Source: Protopterus annectens | Taxonomy: Eukaryota; Chordata; Ceratodontiformes; Protopteridae | DNA length: 64,000 bases | Assembly (NCBI RefSeq): GCF_019279795.1 | Contig: NC_056726.1 | Coordinates: 1,011,674,792 to 1,011,738,791, forward strand | Reading direction: 5' to 3' | Part shown: in pieces, positions 44,434 to 53,398 of the stretch | Numbering within the stretch: position 1 is the stretch's first letter | Layout of the letters: each line of letters begins with the position of its first letter | Made by a program: the position numbers and the translations under genes | The notes under the pieces: model-generated | What the model saw: only the letters and a program-made list of their open reading frames with translations | The model's database searches: none | Told to the model about the DNA's origin: nothing

Positions 44434-45633
44434 CTAGCGCAAATAACTCCGTAATTTTAGAACTGGCGCTATATTGCAGTTCTCGTTTAAACCGGGAGTC
44501 TTGAACGCATCTAAAGAAAGTTGCCATTCAAGCTCCCGGTTTTCTAAAATGAGTGGTGTTGGACCACCTCTGATATCAACCGGAACATGGTCAATGCCCA
44601 TAAATAAGAATGTATGTCCGGGATTTATGCCGGTGTGTTTCGCTAAAGCGTTTTCTTCTTTCTGCTTTTTAATAGCGTAGGTGTGCTGATATATTCTTTC
44701 ACGGACCTTACGGTCCATTTTTCCTACGTAAAAAGCTGGGCAACATTCACAGAAAGCAATGTATACTACTGAAGAGGTCTGGCAGTTTATTCTGTGATGT
44801 ATCTGGTATTTCTTTTTCCTAATGTTAAATGAATTTCCTGGTTTCATGTATTTGCAATAGTTACATGCTTCACATTTGAATGTACCCTTTTGTCTGCTAA
44901 ATGAATGCCTTTTGGTGTTCCTTTGTAAAATCTCTTTTAGGTTACTGGCTCTTTTGTAAACTATATTAGGACAAGGGCCTAATTTTTCCAAAAGTGTTGG
45001 TGAATCAGATATAATTTGCCAGTTTTTAAATATAATTGACCTAATCACATTATAGTCCATGTTAAAAGTTGTGACAAGGCTTAAAACAAAAGGGTGTTCT
45101 ATCTGTTCTAATGAACCAGTTACCACTTTTTCGACAACACTCAAGTGGTCTGTCTCCATTGCATGTATATCTAGTATTGTCAAATTGTCCACTTGACTGG
45201 ACAAGGGAAAAATGCTTTAATTAAGAAGGGGTTTATAGTATCCTTCTAACCTTTTTTGGCTAACCTCTTTTGTAAGGTCATCGACCAACTTAGCAGGGTA
45301 TCCCCGGTTCAAAAATAGATCTTTTAGAAAAATACATTCTTTTGTGAAATCTACTAGGGTACTACACATCCTACCAGCTCTGACCAATTGACTTTTGACT
45401 ATTGATCGCTTTTGTCTAAATGGGTGTAGGCTCGAAAAGTGTAGAAAGGAATTAACATACGTGGGTTTTCTAAACACTGTTGATATTAGTACCTTGTTCT
45501 CAAGATCTTTTTCTAATTTGACATCTAAATAATCAATTTCCCTTGTGGAAAATTTGTATGTGAATTTTAAGAATTGTGTCGTTTCATTGATGACATCGAC
45601 ACAATTCTTAAAATTCACATACAAATTTTCCAC
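44434..45633 (-). pseudogene. PLE ORF in left arm, one nonsense codon
   Basis: This is the mirror copy of the right-arm frame. It is identical in plan and nearly identical in sequence, but a CAA codon has become TAA between 45217 and 45204 (LLN-stop-SIF, where the other arm has LLNQSIF). Other differences include Ser to Tyr in the NMDxNVIRS block and Thr to Met in the FYVGKTDRK loop. Confidence 0.85.
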
Positions 45634-46744
45634 AAGGGAAATTGATTATTTAGATGTCAAATTAGAAAAAGATCTTGAGAACAAGGTACTAACATCAACA
45701 GTGTTTAGAAAACCCACGTATGTTAATTCCTTTCTACACTTTTCGAGCCTACACCCATTTAGACAAAAGCGATCAATAGTCAAAAGTCAATTGGTCAGAG
45801 CTGGTAGGATGTGTAGTACCCTAGTAGATTTCACAAAAGAATGTATTTTTCTAAAAGATCTATTTTTGAACCGGGGATACCCTGCTAAGTTGGTCGATGA
45901 CCTTACAAAAGAGGTTATCCAAAAAAGGTTAGAAGGATACTATAAACCCCTTCTTAATCAAAGCATTTTTCCCTTGTCCAGTCAAGTGGACAATTTGACA
46001 ATACTAGATATACATGCAACGGAGACAGACCACTTGAGTGTTGTCGAAAAGGTGGTAACTGGTTCATTAGAACAGGTAGAACACCCTTTTGTTTTAAGCC
46101 TTGTCACAACTTTTAACATGGACTCTAATGTGATTAGGTCAATTATATTTAAAAACTGGCAAATTATATCTGATTCACCAACACTTTTGGAAAAATTAGG
46201 CCCTTGTCCTAATATAGTTTACAAAAGAGCCAGTAACCTAAAAGAGATTTTACAAAGGAACACCAAAAGGCATTCATTTAGCAGACAAAAGGGTACATTC
46301 AAATGTGAAGCATGTAACTATTGCAAATACATGAAACCAGGAAATTCATTTAACATTAGGAAAAAGAAATACCAGATACATCACAGAATAAACTGCCAGA
46401 CCTCTTCAGTAGTATACATTGCTTTCTGTGAATGTTGCCCAGCTTTTTACGTAGGAAAAACGGACCGTAAGGTCCGTGAAAGAATATATCAGCACACCTA
46501 CGCTATTAAAAAGCAGAAAGAAGAAAACGCTTTAGCGAAACACACCGGCATACATCCCGGACATACATTCTTATTTATGGGCATTGACCATGTTCCGGTT
46601 GATATCAGAGGTGGTCCAACACCACTCATTTTAGAAAACCGGGAGCTTGAATGGCAACTTTCTTTAGATACGTTCAAGACTCCCGGTTTAAACGAGAACT
46701 GCAATATAGCGCCAGTTCTAAAATTACGGAGTTATTTGCGCTAG
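45545..46744 (+). CDS. PLE ORF, RT C-terminus plus GIY-YIG endonuclease, open
   Basis: A 399-aa open frame. The ATG at 45545 lies in the opposite arm, so the first 15-18 residues are junction-derived; true PLE coding begins near TQFLKFTYKFSTREIDYLDV. Residues about 20-60 are the RT region after the YxDD box (IDYLDVKLE), and 60-230 the thumb and linker. A Cys-rich patch is CEACNYCKYM, and the GIY-YIG domain is VVYIAFCECC then FYVGKTDRKVRERIYQH. It ends LKLRSYLR. The enzyme would cut target DNA and prime reverse transcription, but the RT palm is missing, so it is not autonomous. Confidence 0.85.
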   Translation: MENLYVNFKNCVVSLMTSTQFLKFTYKFSTREIDYLDVKLEKDLENKVLTSTVFRKPTYVNSFLHFSSLHPFRQKRSIVKSQLVRAGRMCSTLVDFTKECIFLKDLFLNRGYPAKLVDDLTKEVIQKRLEGYYKPLLNQSIFPLSSQVDNLTILDIHATETDHLSVVEKVVTGSLEQVEHPFVLSLVTTFNMDSNVIRSIIFKNWQIISDSPTLLEKLGPCPNIVYKRASNLKEILQRNTKRHSFSRQKGTFKCEACNYCKYMKPGNSFNIRKKKYQIHHRINCQTSSVVYIAFCECCPAFYVGKTDRKVRERIYQHTYAIKKQKEENALAKHTGIHPGHTFLFMGIDHVPVDIRGGPTPLILENRELEWQLSLDTFKTPGLNENCNIAPVLKLRSYLR

Positions 46745-47267
46745 AAAACTACATTATATTGGGTTTAATGATTATAATTGTTGTTTTTTAAAATACACTG
46801 TCTAAAAAACAATAATTGTGTTAGAATTAATGACTTCTTTAAAATGATGACCCTTTTTAAAAAACAAAGACTTTTTTTATGAGTAATAACTTTTTCTAGC
46901 ATAGATGTAAGGTATATAATACATTGTCTTTCCTTGCACTTACGCATATTAGTGCTTATGGTTAGGATAGGACTTGGTTACAGGATCATAGTAAAAAAAC
47001 CCTACAAGAGAGCTGTTGCGAGTATTTTATTTAATTAATATCTTTTTAGACCAGGCTGTCACTTGTTTAACAAGTTTCTTAACATCTTTTAATATTGGTT
47101 TTAGTAAAGACTATCAGTATGTACATGTAATTGTGGAAATGGATTTTTATGTACATAAAAAAAAACAGGTAGAGTGAAGTTTAATGAGATCATGTTGTCA
47201 CTTCCTGTGACTCAGAGTTGAATCTTTGTATATAAGTGCTTTTTATGCATTGAGTCAATTGACTTTT

Positions 47268-47345
47268 AAACCTCTGAGGAAGCTACGTGTCAGTAGCGAA
47301 AACGCCTTTTTTCTGTTTTTAACAATAAAAAATTGCGTTAAGGAC
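47268..47345 (+). ncRNA. hammerhead-ribozyme-like motif, PLE right arm
   Basis: CTGAGGA at 47274-47280, a stem-loop GCTAC/GTAGC (47282-47297), GAAA at 47298-47301, then ACGC paired with GCGT (47302-47305 and 47334-47338) and TA before AGG, which can pair with the upstream CCT. This is the order helix I, CUGANGA, helix II, GAAA, helix III, UH of a type I hammerhead as known in PLEs. One unpaired A follows CUGANGA. Cleavage activity is untested. Confidence 0.6.
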
Positions 47346-47431
47346 TACTGGACTGTTTGTGTCCATGAAGGAGACTCCCACTGCCTTTTGTTTTGTCGCT
47401 AGTTTGGTTTCCTTTTTCACTAGTTTGTTAC

Positions 47432-48210
47432 CAGTTTATACAGAATGTTTTAAACACTTGAACAGTATCCTTTTCCATTTCTAGCATGTTTGTGAAGAAA
47501 GATTCTAAAGGCAAACTGTCTCATATTCAGCTGATCTGTAGATGATGTCATCAGAATGTTGACAGCTGCTATGTGTTACTGTCAGAAGCTGAAAGACAGG
47601 AAGGAACTTTAGTAAACAGCTTTTGGTTTATTTTAAAAATATGAAATGAAAATTAGAACTGGAACAGTTGTGACAGGCTAGTCTATAAAACAGCCTGCTG
47701 AAGACAGTTAATAGTCAGTTTTCAGTTACAGAAGTCAGTTGCAGTTACAGCAGTGACAGTTATCAATACTGTACAGTGAATACCAAAAAAGGACTCAGAA
47801 CTGTAAGCCTGACTTTGCTCTGTTATAGTAATTTAGTTTAGATTAGGGACAGTGCTCTTTAGTCAGATAGAAAATTATAACTAATCAGTTAGATCAGTTA
47901 TAGTTTTTCTGAATGTTGGTTTTCTATCCTACAGTATTGATTTCCTGGTGATGTAATTATGTTTGTTTATTGGAAATTACTGTTTTATATTTTTAATCAT
48001 TTTGCTCATTATTAAATATTCATATTAACTGACATTATGGCTGATCAATCAGTGTTTTCTTTAGTGATTTGAGAGTATTTACCCTTGCCTTGATAACTTC
48101 CAGGGCCCTCCGAGAGCCTGGCTGCTTAGGTCATTTGCTATCATTTGTTTTAATATCTAATTTTCATAATTGGACACCCCTTTAATAGGGCATGTAGACT
48201 CTCTTTCTGA
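47432..48210 (+). repeat. Gmr1-like 3' LTR, part 2
   Basis: It resumes with a second CAGTTTATACAGAAT (47435-47449) and runs to CTCTTTCTGA at 48210, where the tail of CR1 copy H begins. Confidence 0.85.
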
Positions 48211-48299
48211 TGGGTTCATAGGTAGGTACTAGGCTATTGGCTCAAGGGCCTACGTAAGCCTAGCCAACAAGTTTCCCTGGCTTACGCCACCCAAGAAAG

Positions 48300-51110
48300 T
48301 TATTTTCCTGTGCCACTGTCGAGCAGAGACAGAGAAGTGATCCCCGGGGTGTATTTCCTATTTCCCATCCACTCATCCAGATTTTTCTTGAAGAGTGCTA
48401 ATGAAGGACTTTGTTTGACATAAATGGGTAGCCTGTTCCAGAGTATGGGAAGTCTCTGGGACAGGAATCTATCCCTACAGCATGTCCTGTTTATTGTGGT
48501 GACAAGGTTAAGGTCCCTAGAGCATGTAGCTTGGAGGGATTGGGATTTCTTTAGGTGTAGCATGTCCAACAGCTGTGGGTTTGACATAGCTTTATATGTT
48601 AGGCAGAGATTACCTCGGAGTAGGCGATATGCTACAGAGTAAAGCTGGAGTTTTTTGAGGTGGTCAGTGTAGGGCATTTGTTTGAGGCCAGTAATCCTCT
48701 TTGTGAGGTACTTCTGTGGCCTTTCCAGCTGCTGCAGATGTCTTGTGAGGTACATTCCAAAAGGGGCATTGTACTTTATAATGGGTCTAATGAGTGTCGA
48801 GTAGAGGGGAACAATTACCTCTTTTTTCCTGGATGAGAACCCTTTTATGATGAGGTGTGCCATGTAAAAGGACTTCCTGACTACTGTGGCGATGTGACTA
48901 TCAAAGGAGAGACTACTGTCCACCTAGGTCCCAAGGTCTCTTATCACACATTCGGTGTTAAGTAGATTGCTGCCTATGTGGTAGTTTATCGGTACAGAGT
49001 TTTTACCAAAGGGGATGACACTGCACTTTTTGGCATTGAGCTTGAGGCCATGGCTCTGACACCAGGCATCTGTCTCAGTGAGGCCCTTCTGTAAGATGTC
49101 CACATCTTTTGGGGACTTGACTATGGCTCCTAGTTTGCAGTCATCTGTGAACTTCATTAGCCAGAGGCCTTCTGTGTTAGTCTGTACTTCAGAGAAGTAG
49201 ATACCAAACAGGAGAGGTCCCAGGACAGAACCCTGTGGTACTCCATTTGCCACTGCTTTGAGGTCAGATTTGGAGTCTGCAACTTTTACAGTGTGGGTTC
49301 TGTCAGTGAGCCAGTTGGCAACCCATCTTGTGTTGTAGGGATTTATACCTAGTTTAGTGAGTTTAGCTATAATTCCAGAATGAGGGATGATGTTGAACGC
49401 CTTGGCGAGGTCAAGATAGGCTGTGTGAACCACCTTACCCTCATCTACGGCTTTGGTGACTGCCTCAAAGAAGTCGATCAGGTTCAGGAGGCATGATCTG
49501 CCTTTCACAAACCTGAACTGAGATGGATCCAGAGTCTGGAGGTTACCAATGTCTTTGTTTATGAGTTCCATGATGATACGTTCCATGGCCTTGCAGACCA
49601 GGCTCATCAAGCTAATAGGTCGATAGTTCCCGGGATCAGTGGTGGCTCCCCCTTTGTGGAGTGGTATAACTGTTGCTGTGCACCATTCAGTGGGCACAAA
49701 GCCTGATGCGAGGCTATTACTGAACATGGTGCTTAAGTGGGGAGCCAGTTCGTTCTGAAGTTCATGTAAAATGCAGCCTGGGATGTTGTTTCATCCCATG
49801 AATGCTGTGTTTTTGGCTTTAGAGAGTGCAGCTTTTACCTGCATAGTTGTGATTACAGGGACTCTGCATTCTTCCTGTATAGATATGGGACCTTTAGGGG
49901 GTGAGAGGGGGGCAAAGTTAGCACTGAACCTATCTGCCAGGATGTTGGCAATATCAGTTGGTTCTGTAATTTTCTTGCCTTTGTGCTGTAACTCAAAGCA
50001 GATTTGGGTGTTGCCATTGATATTTTTAACATAGCTATAGAATGCTCTGTGGTTGTCCTTGGAATTAGTGGTGATTTTGTTTTCGTAGCTAGCTTTGGAG
50101 GATCTTCTAAGGGATCTTCGCTTCTTACTGAGGCTGACCAGGGAGCTCCTCCACTCATGGGATTTTACTCTCTTTTGCAACAGTTTCTTCCTTCTGTTGT
50201 ACAGTTTGTTTATGGCAGGGGACCACTAGATTGGCTTCCTTTTTTTGGAGGATAGCGTCCTGGTTCTGTTTGGGATAGCATGATCCATGCACTCATGTAA
50301 GTGCTTATAGAGTGCATTTGTATGGGATTCAGCAGTTGTAACTGTATTGTCCATCTGCATGGGTGTCATGGAGTTCACCACTTCTGTCTTAAGAAGCATG
50401 AAGTTGGCTTTAGAGAAATTTTTTACTGTGGTTTCCTTAATGGGGGGGTTGGGGCGGGATGTGGATATCAAGGGTGATTAGCTTATGGTCGGATCTGACC
50501 AACAAGCATTTGACTTCAGGTATGGAACACCAGTCACTCATGTTGGTAATGACTAGGTCTATGATATTGTTACCCCTTGTGGGGGTGTGGATACGTTCAT
50601 CCAGGTCATTGGAGTTTATGAATTCCAGAAAGAGTTGAGCTAAGGAGTTGGTACACGAGCAGTTTTCCCAGTCAATGGTGGGGTAGTTAAAGTCGCCCAT
50701 TATTAGGATGTTTGGTTGAACCCTAATATTTTCCAGTACATCAAGAAAAGAGGAGTGGGAATCCTGGGATATGGTGGGAGATCTGTAGCAAGCTACAATT
50801 TGGATTGCAGTTTTGCCCAGAGTTAGTTGCACTTGGATAACCTCGGATGCATTATGCTGAGCAACTAGCCTGGAGGTGTGGATATCCTTAATGAATATGG
50901 ACACACCTCTGCCTTTGGTGTTTCGCTCCAGGTTACATGGCCAAAAAGTGTGGTATGAGTTATAGCTTGGTAGTGCAGGGGTGCTCTCTGCAGCCTTGAA
51001 CCAGGTCTCAGTCACTGCACAGATATTGATGTTCTCCATTTTAAGGAGTGCCTCAAGTGAGTGCATTTTGAGATTTAGACTTCTAGCATTGAGTAGCATT
51101 ACCCTCAGTT
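48300..51110 (-). pseudogene. CR1 copy H ORF2: APE endonuclease and reverse transcriptase
   Basis: Endonuclease (51099-50437): MLLNARSLNLK, AVTETWF, ACYRSP, GDFNYPTIDW, DLVITN, RSDHKLI, with all expected catalytic residues visible. After a frameshift at the G-run near 50445 comes the linker (50471-50226), a TAG at 50228, then 50180-49791, a stop near 49790, and RT (49727-48924) with GNYRPISL, DLAKAFNIIPH, GVPQGSVLGPLLFGIYFSEV and FTDDCKLGA (Ala to Thr in FADD). A single TAG at 48926 precedes the thumb frame 48923-48300. About four to five lesions in all. Confidence 0.85.
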
Positions 51111-51149
51111 TTTTCTTGCCTGTTCCTGTTATGGTGATGAATTTGTTAT

Positions 51150-52080
51150 TTGAACCTTGCCTGAAAAGGCACTATAGGGGCAGCAAGATCCTTAGCCAGT
51201 ATCCTGAATCCCAGGGGCGACAGGTGCAGGCCATCTGTTTCAAAGCATCGTGGTCTGTCGACCATGTCATCCCAAGCAGACAAATACTGGATCCCCCTTA
51301 GAATGACACCAGAAGCTTAGCCAATTGTTGAATTCACTCATTTTGTCCTTGTACTGCGGTATCATTCTGGGTGATAGCAGAATGCTACTTAGGGCTAGGG
51401 TCATACCTGTCTGGGCTACAAGATTGGAGAGATCTTCCATGTCTCTTTTCATGTAGTCCAGGGAGGTATGTCTCAGGTCATTCACACCAACATGGACAAT
51501 GACAGAGTCGTATTTGTACTTGTTGTGGAGTGACCTGAGTGCGTGGGTTATGTGGCGGATCCTGGCATCTGACAGACAGCTGACAGTAACCGACTCCTTG
51601 TTTAGCTTGGTGAGTGGGACATCAGTGTGCCTGACTATAGAGTCACCTATGACTAGTGTGTTGGGTACGTTGTTTTGCCTTACTGGCTGTGGTGTAGTGG
51701 CACACTGAGTCTGTGGGCTATGTGTCATTTGGGTTGTGTTGGGGGATGGAGGTTGCTTGCGTTTCTGCTTTGGAGGTCTCTGTTGCTTAGACAGATTATT
51801 ATTGAGAGCCTCCGCAAATGTTTTTGAGTTACTATCTGTGGATTTTGGTGGTGTAGATTTAGTGAGACTATGTGATGAGTGTGGTGTGGTGCAAATATTT
51901 ACCTTCTCCTCATGACTGTCAAGTTCAGTCTTGGCTGGAGAGAGCTTTACCTCCAGTTTGGCTAGATAAGTGCATCTCTCACAGGTTACAATGTTGGGTG
52001 GTAGGAGGAGAGGGTTGTCTGTGTACATGAGGCAATTTCTACATTGCCTCAAGATGCCCAGATTCATCAGATAGAGAGGA
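51150..52080 (-). pseudogene. CR1 copy H ORF1: Cys-rich domain and SGNH esterase
   Basis: The main frame (52136-51267; its first codons derive from copy I) has CRNCLMYTDN and CERCTYLAKLE (two CxxC pairs, putative zinc-binding), a Pro/Ser/Thr/Lys-rich linker of about 110 residues, then the SGNH hydrolase: block I NTLVIGDSIV, block III VHVGVNDLRH. Near 51290 the frame shifts, after which DGLHLSPLGF gives the DxxH block. CR1 ORF1 is thought to bind nucleic acid and lipid or ester substrates in the RNP. A single frameshift makes it inactive or very recently so. Confidence 0.8.
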
Positions 52081-52083
52081 GAA

Positions 52084-52853
52084 GAGGTTATCAGGGACCT
52101 GGGGACCCAGGTTGACAGTGGCCTTTCTTTTGACACTCACATTGCTAAAGTGGTTAGAAAGACCTTCTACATTGCCCACCTGATCATGAAGGGATTCACA
52201 TCCAGATCTAGTGAGGTCATTGTTCCCCTGTACTCTTCACTTATCAGACCAATGATCGAGTACAATGCCCCATTCGGGATGTATCTCACCCGACATCTGC
52301 AGCAATTGGAGAGACCCCAAAAGTTCCTCACCAAAAGGATAAAGGGACTCCAAAATCTGTCATATGCTGCCAGATTGAAGAAACTCCAGCTCTATTCAGT
52401 CGCATACCGTCTGCTCAGAGGTGACATGTGCCTGACATACAAGGCCATGTCCAACCCGGAATTAATGGACATGCTCCACCTCAAAAATCCAAATCCACCA
52501 AAACCACTAGAGCAAGCGACTTAAACCTTAGCACGGATATAAATAGGACGTGCTGGAGGGATAGATTTATCACTCAGAGACTCCCTATGCTGTGGAATAA
52601 AATCCCGGTCCATGTGAGGCAGAGCACCTCGCTGACTCTGTTCAAGAGAAATCTAGACCTGTGGATGGGAGATCGTAGGTTTACCCCGGGAATCATCTCT
52701 GGGTCACTGCTGGACAGAGGCACAACAAACTAATGGGCACAGTATTTTTTCATATAAGGGGTGGCGTAAGCCACAATAATTTGGGCTAGGCTTATAAATG
52801 CCTTAGGGCAGATAGCCTAGTATAAACCTATGAACCTATGAACCTATGAAAAC
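52084..52853 (+). mobile_element. CR1 copy I, 5'-truncated, inside CR1 copy H
   Basis: Plus-strand RT C-terminus: EVIVPLYSSLIRPMIEYNAP (52218-52275), LTRHLQQLERPQKFLTKRI, then after a shift INRTCWRDRFITQRLPMLWN, the 3' UTR, GGCTAGGCTTATAAATGCC and three terminal ATGAACCT units (52825-52850). On either side lies the 5' UTR/ORF1 start of copy H. Copy A provides the uninterrupted sequence (GACAGGAGAGAACACTGGG). Confidence 0.85.
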
Positions 52854-52986
52854 ACTGAGAGCTGACCCATCGACATGCCCTAAATAAAAAAACAATTTTC
52901 CTCTAGATAAGTGAGGAAAGTGAGTACAAGAGCTGTTTTCTCTAAGCAAGTGAGGAAAAGTAAGTATTAATATATATAATTATGTG

Positions 52987-53393
52987 GGTGGTAGCATTAC
53001 TGTATTATTTTGGGGAAGGGACACAGCTGGAAATCTGTGTCAGGCTTTCCCAGAAGTGTTTGGATGTGTGAGATTTAATTTATTTAAGTGTGAGTGTATC
53101 CGAGATCTTAAACTGGGACACATTGGTCTGGAGTGTGCAATAAGGAGTTATATTTGGGGTAGACAGAAGTATATAGTCCAGTCCCAGGTTATGGAGCATG
53201 TTTCTGTTGTGCTCTTACGGGAAAATTGTGAAATATTACTGCTGTTTAAATGACAGTCTCACATTTGAGTCAGTAGTGTGGATTGAAGCTCGTTAGTTAC
53301 TGACCCAGGTTGTGCGTTGACAATCTGGCGGCGTATTGTCCGGGTCTCACTTTATTTGGTGGCAGTTCAGTGGGTTTTTAACTGTATGTCACA
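52987..53393 (+). repeat. Gmr1-like 3' LTR, part 3
   Basis: It matches 39706-40128 of the 5' LTR (GCATTACTGTATTATTTTGG and onward) and ends ...GTCACA before the target duplication CATGT. Confidence 0.85.
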
Positions 53394-53398
53394 CATGT

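Larger units (their letters stand above)
43789..47434. mobile_element. Penelope-like element inserted as a 3.6-kb palindrome
   Basis: Two head-to-head 5'-truncated PLE copies, arms about 43789-45581 (minus) and 45597-47395 (plus), around a 15-bp spacer (45582-45596). The arms differ at only a small percentage of sites. Each arm has a C-terminal RT plus GIY-YIG ORF, a 3' UTR and a hammerhead-like motif. The insert is flanked by the 15-bp duplication CAGTTTATACAGAAT (43774-43788 and 47435-47449). About 40 bp at the right end (47395-47434) has no counterpart on the left. Confidence 0.9.
48211..52986 (-). mobile_element. CR1 copy H, nearly full length
   Basis: The most complete CR1 here, in minus sense: 5' UTR with subrepeats (52986-52854 plus about 52083), ORF1 (about 52080-51150), ORF2 (about 51110-48300) and a 3' tail ending at 48211 (GGTTCATAGGTAGGTACTAGG in plus sense). 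It sits in the Gmr1-like 3' LTR and is interrupted near its 5' end by CR1 copy I. ORF2 has only a few lesions. Confidence 0.9.
38386..53393 (+). mobile_element. Gmr1-like Ty3/gypsy retrotransposon, complete ends, nested insertions
   Basis: The LTRs begin TGTGAAGAAATTA (38386; 43634) and end in CA (40128; 53393). The whole unit is flanked by a perfect 5-bp duplication CATGT (38381-38385 and 53394-53398). Internal order is gag, CCHC, protease, integrase, then RT end/RNase H, i.e. integrase ahead of RT/RNase H. That is the published hallmark of Gmr1-like gypsy elements. It contains a PLE foldback (5' LTR), a PLE palindrome and a CR1 (both in the 3' LTR). Most of the RT is deleted. Confidence 0.85.

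Noticed and set aside
46380-46560. Homing endonuclease or bacterial GIY-YIG nuclease
   Set aside because: The domain is fused to an RT C-terminus and linked to a hammerhead-like UTR, the normal PLE arrangement.
43774-47449. Palindrome as an assembly artefact
   Set aside because: The arms differ at scattered sites (including a nonsense codon in only one arm), a target duplication surrounds the whole unit, and one end has extra unpaired sequence. An artificial inverted duplicate would be identical. Long-read confirmation is still desirable.
51267-52136. Host SGNH hydrolase/lipase gene
   Set aside because: The esterase sits directly upstream of a CR1 endonuclease/RT ORF in the same orientation and recurs in several copies with the same flanks.
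48211-52853. CR1 copies H and I as one element with 5' inversion (twin priming)
   Set aside because: Both pieces contain their own CR1 3' end and RT C-terminus, and 5' UTR sequence of copy H continues beyond copy I, so they are separate insertions.
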